Positions 36,801 to 44,350 of a stretch of DNA of 64,000 bases are shown here, piece by piece. A program made the position numbers and the translations under genes. Source of the stretch: JAGOEF01 sp029564465. GTDB lineage: Bacteria; Bacteroidota; Bacteroidia; Bacteroidales; ML635J-15. The number at the start of each line of letters is the position of its first letter. Positions within the stretch are counted from its first letter, which is position 1. Where the stretch lies: the NCBI GenBank assembly GCA_029564465.1, contig JAKQPY010000154.1:1-64000 (forward strand), written 5' to 3'. The notes beneath the pieces were generated by a model. It ran no database searches. It saw only the letters and a program-made list of their open reading frames with translations, and was not told the origin of the DNA.

Positions 36801-39192
36801 AGGATTCGATGTGGACAATATTGATTGTAACGGAAATACAACCGGTTCGGCTGAAGTATTGTTTACAAGCTCTACAATAAACAATACGGTGCTTTGGAGT
36901 GATGGGCAACCCAGTGCTCTAGCAATCAATCTTACCGTAGGAAATTACACTGTAACTGTTACGGACGAAAATGGATGTCAGGCAGTAGGTTCAATAGCGA
37001 TAACCCAACCCCAGCCACTGGCCATGAGCATTGCAGCCTTTACCAATGCGACCTGCTTTGGCATTTGTAACGGGACAGCTACTGCTGTTTCAACAGGTGG
37101 AACACTACCAATCAATTACTATTGGTCAGGCGGTCAAAATACTGCTTATGTGAACGGTCTCTGCGCCGGGAATTATACTGTAACAGTAATTGACGCCAAT
37201 GGCTGCACAGTAACATCTTCGGTAACAATTACCGAACCGCCTGCAATCACAGCCACTGCAACTATAACACCAACCACATGCTTTGGCAGTACCGATGGCG
37301 TAATTTCGGTACAGGCTCAGGGTGGTAACAGCAACTATGTATTCAATTGGCCACAAATTGGTCAGAGCGGACCATTAGTTCAGGGTTTAACTGCCGGTTC
37401 GTACACCGTAATTATCTCAGATCAGGCTGATGCATCGTGTTTTATTACTCAAACCTATACAGTGCCTCAGCCCAATCCGGTGCAAGCCATCATCGAAACA
37501 GTAAATGCGACCTGTGGACAACCCAACGGCTCAGCATATATTGTTGCTGAGTTTGGAGGGACAGGTGCATTCTCGTATTTCTGGAATCCCGGTGGCTATG
37601 TTACTGATTCAATCTACGGCTTGCAGCCCGGGACTTATAATGTAGTTATCACTGATATCAACGGCTGTACTGCAACCTACAATGTCGGTGTTGGCGTCAC
37701 ACAACCTCCGCACATCGATAATGTAAATTATGGAGGAACTTCATGTTATGGATACGAAGATGGCTGGGCTGAAGTGTTCGTTTCGGGAGGAAGTGCACCC
37801 TATTCTTACCAATGGAGCCCCAACGTGGGTAACACCTGGTCAAACTATAGCCTCGCTGCCGGAATATATTCGGTTACTGTTGAAGACGTTGATGGATGCC
37901 GATTGTACGCAAATATCCCAATTTCGACACCAGAGGCGGTTGAAATTTATACAGCCGGTGACCAGCTGATTTGCATCGGAGATTCTGCAATCGTTTCAGC
38001 CACGGCTGGCGGTGGAACACCACCCTATTCATTCACTTGGCAAAATATCGGAACCGGAAGTTCTTTCTTTGTTCATCCGATTATTACTACCGATTACTTT
38101 GCTTTTGCAACCGATGCCAATGGATGTGTATCAGAAAATGGGGTGGTACGAATTGAAGTAAATCCACCATTAAGCATTGTGGCCATTACACCTTCAACCG
38201 TTTGTCAGGGAGATGTAGTATCAATTATTGCTAATGCAAGCGGTGGAGATGGAAACTATGTATACCACTGGAGCACAGGATTAATCAGTACGGATAATAC
38301 CTTACAATTCAGTGCTATAACTTCAACCACGCTAAGTGTATTTGTAACAGATGGTTGTAATTCTCCGGCTGATACTGCGGTTGTTGTTATCAACATAGCT
38401 CCGGAACCTGAAATTTCGTTGACAAAAACACCGTACAAAGGCTGTGCTCCGCTTACCGTTGTTTTCGACAATACAACTGACATACTTACCTACACATATG
38501 ATTGGGACTTTGGTGATCCAACATCGGGTGCCAATAACTGGTCTGACTTGAAACAGCCCAGTCATTTTTATGAAACGCCGGGTACCTATACCATAACCTG
38601 TGAAGTAACTACAAACCTTGGCTGCTCACGAACAGGAGAAGTGATTATACTCGTACACGACTCCCCGATTGCTGATTTTGTGGCACATCCTTGGAGTACC
38701 GGTATGTTTGATGCCAATATTACATTTACCGATGCAACCGATAGTGCCATAGCATGGCAATGGGACTTTGGTGATGGGTATACTTCAGGTGAACAAAACC
38801 CGCAGCATACATATTTCACATACGGGTTATTCCCTGTGCAACTGGTAGCATTCAGTCAGGAAGGTTGCTCCGATACCGTGGTTAAAAATGTGGAAATTAT
38901 TGAAAGCCTGTTGTTTTACGTTCCGAATGCCATAAACATCAGAACTCCGGGCAACGATGAATTCTATCCCAAAGGTTCCGGTGTTGACCTCTTATCGTAT
39001 GAGATGACAATCTTTAACCGTTGGGGAGAAGAAATATTCCACACCAACGATTTCTACGCACGTTGGCAGGGTCGGTATAACCAGAACAAGGGAGATTATG
39101 TGCCACAAGGTGTATATGCCTGGATAATTACCCTGAAAGATAAATGGGGAAAAGACCATACTTTTTCAGGAAATGTAACGGTGTTTAAATAA
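30844..39192 (+). CDS. Giant SprB-repeat surface adhesin with gliding-type C-terminal domain
   Basis: This 2782-residue protein has a signal peptide, then N-terminal PPC-like domains with paired cysteines (to about nt 31790) and a big-domain segment to about nt 32140. By eye I count 24 SprB-type repeats of about 75 residues (nt 32146-37940): each has a Cys near the start, a GG..PY.Y.W core, L..G.Y.VTVTD and a final G-C. One PKD-like domain (nt about 32630-32880) interrupts after repeat 2. Two degenerate repeats, two PKD domains (DWDFGD, WDFGDGYTSGEQNPQHTY) and a CHU_C/TIGR04131-type T9SS domain (YVPNAIN, FNRWGEEIFHTNDF, YVPQGVYAW) end it. SprB in Flavobacterium johnsoniae is the mobile gliding adhesin; whether this cell glides is unknown. 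The operon terminator follows. Confidence 0.93.
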   Translation: MKRAILFRIALLTLMGLTLVKPFNAYTQCNLGGSTTLAGSLTMQAFYQTIAVNSGTRYTFTANATITYIFSFCEGGGTNTADTQIEICNSAGTTVYAYNDDFCGLGSHLSWTCPTTGTYSIVIYRYSCQTTSSAVGTLAYRVLTPPSVQDCLGAIPLCLSTYSTSASYSGTGHYPGEIPTTGGCPGNCMLSGELNDVWYTFTPQTAGNVSFLITPNAADDYDWAVYDITTLGCEGIYTNISSVQVSCNWYDGSYYGVYPTGPNGGSGINCGDADDNPYNAAIPVTVGHTYVVNVSNYSSTQNGYNINFGASTASIIDNTGAVMDHLVYAPVCGSSHLVVQFSERIWCTGVSPSDFILTGPNGTYSILNVWSDLCQAGLGSTYGDTYYDDVWNLALGDYLQQGGTYTLTAVGGGVSDICSNYSPQNSLSFTIAGINASVASTNPTCSYSTNGTITLSGISGGTPPYSTSWIGPSGFTSTSNSLTGLSPGTYSVTVTDTYGICQWLRTVVLTAPPAVAANVSITHPGCGVSNGSVLVTPTSGVSPWTLQLGAATQSGVTTNYTFTNLAGGTYTLIVTDASGCTSSQSVTLTAPANPDATFTYNGNQCFSPAHSFNFTHTGTVVPGETYLWTFSGGTPATSTAHNPTGVTFGTSGSHNVTLTITAGGCSDTETISVTAYPNPTPVVTVTNATCGSCNGGASIATAYSSYSWSTGGTGNSISGRCPGAYSVTVTDANGCTGSASFNIANSGSNPTVTVVTTPPSCAGGCNGSATVNASGAPSYTYNYSAGSTPNNQTTGGLCAGSYSVTVADGTNPSCATVENFTITNPIGMSLTMASTGATCGLANGSASVSVSGGTLPYNYNWTPGGGVTGTINGVAAGSYSATVTDGAGCTATNSVTVPDLGVPFTITPSVISNATCNNVCNGSATVAVAGGTGPFTYAWSSGTNPALQTVTGLCDGVVNVTVTAGGCSVIGNVTITEPTAVTGTVSTVGAHCGLPDGSASVVAAGGTPGYSYSWNTSPAQFTPTASNIIAGAYTVVISDNNGCTGSASGTVADLGGISVNLTTLPAACNGASSGSATALVTGGNPNYTYLWSNGFTQTIAGTTSTATTLPAGPISVTVTDSNGCTATGSVTVTQPTPVSISLASSTNVTCNGSCNGIATINVSGGTAPYSYIWGSGVNPNNPTNTGLCSGSHNVTVTDNNGCTAQFNYSITQPTPIILSTSTTDANCGFADGTATVNASGGTAPTGYSYLWSGGTNPTSQTVSGLSAAGSPYSVTVTDNNGCSQTTSVVIADIAGPMASISAYNDITCSGMNNGSATVSVGGGHPGYLFTWNTTPAQHNVTASNLGPGYYEVTITDQIGCTTTAGITIVEPATMTLNIITTAIDCYGNCSGEAMAIVTGGVTPYNPIWSNLNTTMHATGLCAGTYTVSITDQNGCSVTGGTTIIQSNPIVVNEVVTNSNCNQTNGSINLTISGGSPPFSYSWNNGQLTEDLLNIGAGGYVVTITDNKGCQAIRAYAVSNISGPVATISASSNVTCSGNCNGTASVSVSGGSGFFQYQWSSTPVQTSATATNLCVGLYGVTVTDITTGCSAVAGTTITEPMPMDVLSTVTPATCYNTCTGSIQLTPYDGTAPYTFNWTGPGVIPANEDIFNLCPGNYTVIITDANGCMITRSFTVNNPTFVTIPTSSTPVACNGVCNGTATANPFGGTPPYSYLWSNLGQTSQTAVGLCAGNYNVTVTDDNGCSASTSVTVATPPQLQFVNIAVGNANCSGSANGSVQVTATGGVPPYTYTWSNGSTSSNPTGLTPGMHCVTVADVNGCYIDSCITITQPVMVQINMLANNETCSGSCDGSITPSITGGTTPYTYLWSNLQVTPTINNLCPGTYLLTVTDANGCQYYSSASITGPSALSVVAQSTVSPHCNNNDGSIQVGVIGGTPAYTYQWSAPGGSTNTLNNIPSGSYTVTITDSHNCTAMLTVPLNDVAGPQITGFDVDNIDCNGNTTGSAEVLFTSSTINNTVLWSDGQPSALAINLTVGNYTVTVTDENGCQAVGSIAITQPQPLAMSIAAFTNATCFGICNGTATAVSTGGTLPINYYWSGGQNTAYVNGLCAGNYTVTVIDANGCTVTSSVTITEPPAITATATITPTTCFGSTDGVISVQAQGGNSNYVFNWPQIGQSGPLVQGLTAGSYTVIISDQADASCFITQTYTVPQPNPVQAIIETVNATCGQPNGSAYIVAEFGGTGAFSYFWNPGGYVTDSIYGLQPGTYNVVITDINGCTATYNVGVGVTQPPHIDNVNYGGTSCYGYEDGWAEVFVSGGSAPYSYQWSPNVGNTWSNYSLAAGIYSVTVEDVDGCRLYANIPISTPEAVEIYTAGDQLICIGDSAIVSATAGGGTPPYSFTWQNIGTGSSFFVHPIITTDYFAFATDANGCVSENGVVRIEVNPPLSIVAITPSTVCQGDVVSIIANASGGDGNYVYHWSTGLISTDNTLQFSAITSTTLSVFVTDGCNSPADTAVVVINIAPEPEISLTKTPYKGCAPLTVVFDNTTDILTYTYDWDFGDPTSGANNWSDLKQPSHFYETPGTYTITCEVTTNLGCSRTGEVIILVHDSPIADFVAHPWSTGMFDANITFTDATDSAIAWQWDFGDGYTSGEQNPQHTYFTYGLFPVQLVAFSQEGCSDTVVKNVEIIESLLFYVPNAINIRTPGNDEFYPKGSGVDLLSYEMTIFNRWGEEIFHTNDFYARWQGRYNQNKGDYVPQGVYAWIITLKDKWGKDHTFSGNVTVFK

Positions 39193-39210
39193 TTTTCAAA
39201 AAACTTATTG

Positions 39211-39239
39211 AAAAAGCGGATGATTATCCGCTTTTTTTT
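39211..39239 (+). terminator. Rho-independent terminator after SprB-repeat gene
   Basis: AAAAAGCGGAT / ATCCGCTTTTT pair around a GATT loop, followed by a T run, 18 bp past the stop of the giant adhesin. Confidence 0.9.
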
Positions 39240-39343
39240 ATTGTGCATTTTTATTATTTTAGCATTTGATAAAAGAATGACCAGTGAGTAATAAATGAGC
39301 ATAAAACTAGCGTGAAATAAACGTAATATTAAATAATATCATT

Positions 39344-39922
39344 ATGGAAAAAAGTATCAAAGGAACTAAAACAGAACAAAACCTGCTAAAAGCATTTGCA
39401 GGTGAATCGCAGGCACGCGCAAGGTATATGATGTTCGCCTCAAAGGCTAAAGAAGAAGGCTACGAACAAATCTCAGGAATTTTTACCGAAACGGCAGATC
39501 AGGAGTATCAGCATGCCAAACGTTTCTTCAGTTTCCTCGAAGGAGGAATGCTTGAAATTACTGCCATGTATCCGGCAGGCAAAGTGGGAACCACCTACGA
39601 AAACCTTCAGGAAGCAGCGCATGGCGAAAACGAAGAATGGACAGAACTGTACCCCGAATTTGCTAAAATAGCCGAAGAAGAAGGGTTTACTCAAGTTTCT
39701 TCCGTTTTCAAAATTATTGCTAAGGCCGAAGTAACCCACGAAAAACGCTATCGTAAGCTTATTGCGAATATCGAAGCCAATTCGGTATTCGAAAAATCAG
39801 AAAAAGTTACATGGTATTGCCGCAAATGTGGTTATGTTCACGAAGGAACCAAACCGCCAAAAAACTGTCCGGCATGTCTGCATCCTCAGGCTTACTTTGA
39901 GCTTCAGGCCGAAAATTACTAA
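39344..39922 (+). CDS. rbr: Rubrerythrin
   Basis: This 192-residue rubrerythrin is a peroxide-reducing non-haem iron protein typical of anaerobes. The N-terminal ferritin-like four-helix domain carries the di-iron ligands (AGESQARARY, then ADQEYQHAKRF, and ETAD... / AEVTHEKRY further on). The C-terminal rubredoxin-like domain has the four iron-binding cysteines in WYCRKCGYVHEG and NCPACLHP. It is a single gene, bounded by terminators on both sides. This is a cytoplasmic oxidative-stress function and supports an anaerobic or microaerophilic host. Confidence 0.97.
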   Translation: MEKSIKGTKTEQNLLKAFAGESQARARYMMFASKAKEEGYEQISGIFTETADQEYQHAKRFFSFLEGGMLEITAMYPAGKVGTTYENLQEAAHGENEEWTELYPEFAKIAEEEGFTQVSSVFKIIAKAEVTHEKRYRKLIANIEANSVFEKSEKVTWYCRKCGYVHEGTKPPKNCPACLHPQAYFELQAENY

Positions 39923-39942
39923 GATTAAAATTTGAATAACAG

Positions 39943-39967
39943 AAAGACGCGAACAGCGTCTTTTTTT
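39943..39967 (+). terminator. Terminator after rubrerythrin, overlapping murB stop
   Basis: AAAGACGC / GCGTCTTT stem with a 5-nt GAACA loop and seven T residues, 20 bp past the rubrerythrin stop. Its last two bases fall in the murB stop codon; the A run allows function on the minus strand too. Confidence 0.88.
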
Positions 39968-40982
39968 ATGGTAAAATATTTACCTCATACTCGAGTTCTA
40001 CACCAAATTTATCCTTTACTTTTTGCCTTACCTCATCAGCTAAAGAAATAATTTCTTTTCCTTCGGCACCACCCAGGTTAATCAGAACCAGAGCCTGGTT
40101 TTTGTGAACCCCCGCCCTGCCCTTCTGGAAACCCTTAAACCCACATTGATCAATGAGCCAACCGGCAGCCAGTTTTACAAAATGAGTGGTGTAATCAAAA
40201 TATCGGACTTCAGGAAACTTACAAAGAATATCTTCTAATTCTGTTTTTAAAACCACCGGGTTTTTAAAGAAACTGCCTGCATTTCCGATGAGTTTATAAT
40301 CAGGTAATTTGGAATCACGTATCTTGCAAACCGCTTCTCGCACCTCGCTGAGTTCAGGATTGCAATTATTTCCAAAATAATTTACCAGATCGGCATAATT
40401 CAAATTCAGGTTTTTAATTTTCGACAAGCTGAAAATGACCGAAGTAATTACAACTTTACTCTTCAGTTCGTTTTTAAAAATACTGTCGCGATAGCCAAAC
40501 CGACATTCGTAGTTGAGATACGAAACAGGTTTACCTGTTGCAATCTCAATGCCTTTTACCAGTTTAATAACATTCCTGACCTCATCACCATAAGCTCCAA
40601 TATTCTGGACAGGAACCGCCCCTACAGAACCCGGTATTGCTGACAGGTTTTCGATACCGTATAGCCTTTTTTCAACTGCCCAGTTTACAAAATCATCCCA
40701 GACCTCACCAGCAGCCACCTCGACCACAGTGCATACTTCGGTTTCGTCGAGAACACGAATTCCTTTATTGACAGGATGAATTATTAGGCCTTCAAAATTC
40801 CCGGCAAAAAGCACATTACTGCCGCCTCCCAGCACGAAAACGTTCTCCTGTGACAGACCAGAACCTATAAATTCCGCCAAATCATCCTCATCTATAAAAC
40901 TAAAGAACTTCGCTGCTTTTGCATCAACACCAAAGGTGTTGAACTCTTTTAGAGATACATTTTCGGCTATTTCGAACGACAT
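39966..40982 (-). CDS. murB: UDP-N-acetylenolpyruvoylglucosamine reductase
   Basis: This 338-residue flavoprotein uses NADPH to reduce UDP-GlcNAc-enolpyruvate to UDP-MurNAc in peptidoglycan synthesis. FAD-binding segments are visible (VLGGGSNVLF, SAIPGSVGAVPVQNIGAYGDEV). The catalytic Ser lies in GNAGSFFKNPVV, and the substrate-binding C-terminal domain has WLIDQCGFKGFQKGRAGVHKNQALVL. The length and YxxR pattern (CRFGYRDSIFK) fit the E. coli-type (type I) enzyme. It is divergently transcribed from the glycosyltransferase gene. Confidence 0.97.
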   Translation of the reverse strand: MSFEIAENVSLKEFNTFGVDAKAAKFFSFIDEDDLAEFIGSGLSQENVFVLGGGSNVLFAGNFEGLIIHPVNKGIRVLDETEVCTVVEVAAGEVWDDFVNWAVEKRLYGIENLSAIPGSVGAVPVQNIGAYGDEVRNVIKLVKGIEIATGKPVSYLNYECRFGYRDSIFKNELKSKVVITSVIFSLSKIKNLNLNYADLVNYFGNNCNPELSEVREAVCKIRDSKLPDYKLIGNAGSFFKNPVVLKTELEDILCKFPEVRYFDYTTHFVKLAAGWLIDQCGFKGFQKGRAGVHKNQALVLINLGGAEGKEIISLADEVRQKVKDKFGVELEYEVNILP

Positions 40983-41053
40983 TGCAAAAATTTACTTAAT
41001 TTTACTATTCTTCGGTTCAAAAGTATAATTTTAAAATCGAAAAAACAGCAATA

Positions 41054-42142
41054 GTGAAAATTGTAGTTTCTGTAAGCAACGACATTGTTACCGACCAACG
41101 GGTACATCGGGTGTGCAACACACTGATTGACAATGACTTTAAAGTTGTACTTCTGGGTCGTAAAAAACAAAATTCTCCAACATTGGGCATATATTCATTC
41201 GAAACCAAGCGTTTCAGGTTACTGTTCGAAAAAGGTCCATTGTTTTACGCATGTCTGAATATGCGGCTATTTCTTTATTTGCTTTTCGTCAAAGCCGATA
41301 TTTTTTTGAGCAATGACCTCGATACATTGCCCGCCAATTATTATGCTGCAAAAATACGGTGCAAGAAACTGGTATACGACAGCCATGAGTTATTTACCGA
41401 AGTACCCGAACTGCAAGGCCGGCCACGCGTAAAAGCATTCTGGGAACGCATCGAAAAACGAATACTTCCCAACATTAAATACAGCTATACAGTGTGCGAA
41501 AGTATTGCAGCTTACTACAATCAAAAATATGGAATTGAGATGCATGTGGTAAGAAACGTTCCTACTAAAAAAGAAATTCAGATACCTTTTCATGAAAGAG
41601 GAAATGTATTTATTTATCAGGGAGTTTTAAATAAGGGTCGTGGACTCGAGATGCTGATTGAATCCATGGTTCATTTAAAAGAATACCAGTTGATAATTGC
41701 CGGCAGTGGTGATATCGAAGATAAGCTTAAACATATTGCTGCTGAACACAAAGCCGATAATGTATTGTTTGCGGGAAGAATCCCGCCTGAGGCACTTCAT
41801 GCACTTACCTGTAAGGCAATTCTCGGATTTTCGCTCGAAGAAGATTTGGGACTGAACTACCGATTTGCTTTGCCCAATAAAATTTTTGACTATATTCAGG
41901 CAGGTGTGCCGGTGATGGTAAGTAAATTGCCTGAAATGGAAAAGTTAGTTACACTATATACTGTAGGTCAATGTTCATTAGCAACCACAGTACAACAGTT
42001 GTCCGGTGAAATACAAAAAATAATAGGCAATAAATCTTATAGAGAATTATATCATCCGAATTGCCTTAAGGCTGCTGAAACTCTGCATTGGGGCAACGAA
42101 AAACAGATACTCACATCATTGTTTGAATCCATCAAATCCTAA
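41054..42142 (+). CDS. GT4-like glycosyltransferase
   Basis: This 362-residue protein starts at GTG (KIVVSVSNDIVTDQRVHRVC). It has the GT-B fold layout: an N-terminal acceptor-side domain with LVYDSHELFTEVPEL and, after about residue 185, a nucleotide-sugar domain with FIYQGVLNKGRGLEMLIESM, LIIAGSGDIEDKL, VLFAGRIPPEALHAL and the donor-binding FALPNKIFDYIQAGVPVMVS. It probably transfers a sugar to a lipid or polysaccharide precursor at the membrane; donor and acceptor are unknown. The next gene begins 8 bp later, so they may share a transcript although functions need not be linked. Confidence 0.9.
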   Translation: MKIVVSVSNDIVTDQRVHRVCNTLIDNDFKVVLLGRKKQNSPTLGIYSFETKRFRLLFEKGPLFYACLNMRLFLYLLFVKADIFLSNDLDTLPANYYAAKIRCKKLVYDSHELFTEVPELQGRPRVKAFWERIEKRILPNIKYSYTVCESIAAYYNQKYGIEMHVVRNVPTKKEIQIPFHERGNVFIYQGVLNKGRGLEMLIESMVHLKEYQLIIAGSGDIEDKLKHIAAEHKADNVLFAGRIPPEALHALTCKAILGFSLEEDLGLNYRFALPNKIFDYIQAGVPVMVSKLPEMEKLVTLYTVGQCSLATTVQQLSGEIQKIIGNKSYRELYHPNCLKAAETLHWGNEKQILTSLFESIKS

Positions 42143-42150
42143 AAATTGTC

Positions 42151-43479
42151 ATGAGTATAACCGAAAAAGACATCACTGTCAACAGTTTCTCGCTTACAAT
42201 ATGCGGAATGTTCCGATACGATAAAGCAGCTTTTTATTCACGCAATGATATTGAGAATTATTTTGTTCCATGGCAGCACCGCCTTAGCGAAAGTCAGCGT
42301 GAACCAACGAGAAAACATTTACAAAACAGTTACTACGATAGTTTCTTAAGTAACATGTATCCCGAAATTCTGCATGCTGAAATGTTTAACAGCGCAAGCC
42401 GTGCCAATGTTTTGAATCATTTCACCGACAAACAGCTCATCGAAAAACCCACAGATTATGAGGCTATCCATTGCGAATTGCAAGACCGACTTTCCGATTT
42501 TTCGATGAAATTTTCATATATCGATGTCTATCTGTTTCCTGAACAAACAGGTGTATTCAGCATTAACATTGTTTTAGAGGGCAAACCTGACTTGGCACAA
42601 ATAAGTAACTGCATGTATCTGATTCGTCAACCCTCGGTGCTTCTTTGCATTAATGGTGAACACAAACCATTATATAATTTTATCGAAGATGAAATTATAA
42701 AACCAATCAACGGAGCCAGCGACTGGACTGCCTATAACCCCCAACTGAAGTTGTTTAGCTTAATAGACATTGCTAACAATATTGATACCGGTGATTTGCT
42801 TGCAATGCTATATGACTTGGGCAATGTTGCGCGATTAGGAACAGCAGCTGGCAACAATGAATTTTCACCATCAAAAACATATTACAACGACCTTATCGAA
42901 AACCATACCATTTCGGTTTATAATAACTGGGCCGCTTTGGCTTTGTACGACACATTCACACGTATAAGCATTAACTATCCCGACACATACAGAGCATGGG
43001 AAAATGAATATTTTAACATATACGTGCATTGCCTGCATCTGAAGTTTTACATGTACTACACCAATTCACAATTGAGCGATATTATCAATGTTTCGAAGCG
43101 CACCAAGGCTATCCGGAACGAATTTATTGCATTTCTGAACAAATACCAACACATTCAAATTTCGTATAAGTTTCTGCCCGACAAAATTAAAGACCGTTTG
43201 TTTATTGCTCTTGACATTCCTTCGGAAACAGAACATCTTGAGCAAAAAGTACAGCGCATCAACGAGCTATCGCAAGAGGCAAAAATGGAATCGAGCAACT
43301 TAATCCTCTATATCATTGCTTTGCTGGGCATTGTGCAGTCAATTGTTGCCTTTTCCGACTGGTTTGTAAAACTGGGGATTTCAGATAAATTTGTCTATCC
43401 CAATGGAAGCCTTTTTTTCAGTGTATTACTGGTATCGTTAATAGGTGCGATTTTTTTAATTCGTAATAAGAAACGATAA
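42151..43479 (+). CDS. Unknown protein with C-terminal transmembrane hairpin
   Basis: This 442-residue protein has a large soluble N-terminal region of about 365 residues without a motif I can name. A short coiled-coil-like helix (TEHLEQKVQRINELSQEAKM) leads into two membrane helices (about residues 384-402, LILYIIALLGIVQSIVAF; about 420-438, LFFSVLLVSLIGAIFLI), then a basic tail RNKKR. A soluble domain, helix, and two terminal helices resemble the layout of CorA-type channels, but the GMN loop motif is absent. It lies 8 bp after the glycosyltransferase and 11 bp before a multi-helix membrane protein. Function unknown. Confidence 0.65.
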   Translation: MSITEKDITVNSFSLTICGMFRYDKAAFYSRNDIENYFVPWQHRLSESQREPTRKHLQNSYYDSFLSNMYPEILHAEMFNSASRANVLNHFTDKQLIEKPTDYEAIHCELQDRLSDFSMKFSYIDVYLFPEQTGVFSINIVLEGKPDLAQISNCMYLIRQPSVLLCINGEHKPLYNFIEDEIIKPINGASDWTAYNPQLKLFSLIDIANNIDTGDLLAMLYDLGNVARLGTAAGNNEFSPSKTYYNDLIENHTISVYNNWAALALYDTFTRISINYPDTYRAWENEYFNIYVHCLHLKFYMYYTNSQLSDIINVSKRTKAIRNEFIAFLNKYQHIQISYKFLPDKIKDRLFIALDIPSETEHLEQKVQRINELSQEAKMESSNLILYIIALLGIVQSIVAFSDWFVKLGISDKFVYPNGSLFFSVLLVSLIGAIFLIRNKKR

Positions 43480-43490
43480 TTAACCGCAAT

Positions 43491-44348
43491 ATGAAAACCA
43501 AAAAAATCATTTATTTCGGGCTGCTTGCTTTTTCGGTTGCAGCATTAGTTTCAAGCATACTTATTAACCCCAACCGTTTTGCTATTATTATTTTGCTGAC
43601 AATTTTTTCTGGTATTTTATCAGCAACGGGATTAACACATATCTATGCTTCAACAAAAAAGTCTTTCAAAATATCGAGATTTCTATTATTCTCTGCACTG
43701 GCAATACTAATTGCACTGATAATTGTTTTTATTTTTTACGAAAACGATTTCATCATCTTTGTAGTTATTTTAAGTGCGCTATTATTAATCTTTTCTGCCT
43801 TATCAATGATTGTATATAAGCAAAAAACCGACTTATTTGTTCTGATTTCAATTTTGATCTGTTTGACCGGCTTTATTTTTAAAATGTATCACTTTCCTGG
43901 AGCATCAATTTTTATGATTACCGGATTTGGGTTTGGGGCAATCCTGAACATGCAACTTATTCATTATAAGATTACTTCCTACGAAAGTCACATCAATGTA
44001 AAATTGAATTTTTTCAAGAATTTCATCTGCATCACACTGTTTATAAGCTATTTTGCCACAATGTTCCGTTTTCAGCACTTCCCCTTTGGCGGCTTACTCG
44101 AACTAATCAGCCTGGTGACAATAATCATTACGATACTTTCCTTTGTCTTTCTGTTGCCCAGTTCAAATTTTATAGAGTGGACAAAACAGCACAAACTTCT
44201 GTTTTACAGAGGCTTACTGATCCCTGTCATTTTTTTCGCAAGCTTGCTATCACTTTCTTATGTATTTCCAGAAACCTTTCAGCAATTGTTTCAACTAAAC
44301 TCAAAAAAAGAAGCATTTTTCATGACTCTATATGAAATTCCCGAATAA
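43491..44348 (+). CDS. Multi-spanning membrane protein with GldL-like histidine motifs
   Basis: This 285-residue protein has about eight hydrophobic helices filling most of its length. Two helices start with similar motifs: FKMYHFPGAS (His134) and FRFQHFPFGG (His196). A K/R-x-x-H-[FW]-P-G signature at the start of a helix also occurs in GldL and related Bacteroidota membrane proteins. GldL is the proton-driven motor subunit of the T9SS, but this protein lacks a cytoplasmic domain and has many more helices, so it is not GldL itself. It ends 2 bp from the convergent STAND gene. Confidence 0.6.
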   Translation: MKTKKIIYFGLLAFSVAALVSSILINPNRFAIIILLTIFSGILSATGLTHIYASTKKSFKISRFLLFSALAILIALIIVFIFYENDFIIFVVILSALLLIFSALSMIVYKQKTDLFVLISILICLTGFIFKMYHFPGASIFMITGFGFGAILNMQLIHYKITSYESHINVKLNFFKNFICITLFISYFATMFRFQHFPFGGLLELISLVTIIITILSFVFLLPSSNFIEWTKQHKLLFYRGLLIPVIFFASLLSLSYVFPETFQQLFQLNSKKEAFFMTLYEIPE

Positions 44349-44350
44349 TA

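Noticed and set aside
32146..37940. Regular repeats suggesting a CRISPR-like or satellite array
   Set aside because: The periodicity is about 225 bp, the units differ strongly in DNA and one long frame runs through them. They are protein-level SprB repeats.
42151..43479. CorA-type magnesium channel
   Set aside because: The two terminal helices fit, but the GMN motif between them is absent and the soluble domain gives no recognisable match.
43491..44348. GldL of the T9SS
   Set aside because: GldL has two helices and a long cytoplasmic tail; this protein has about eight helices and no tail, and gldK, gldM and gldN are not present.
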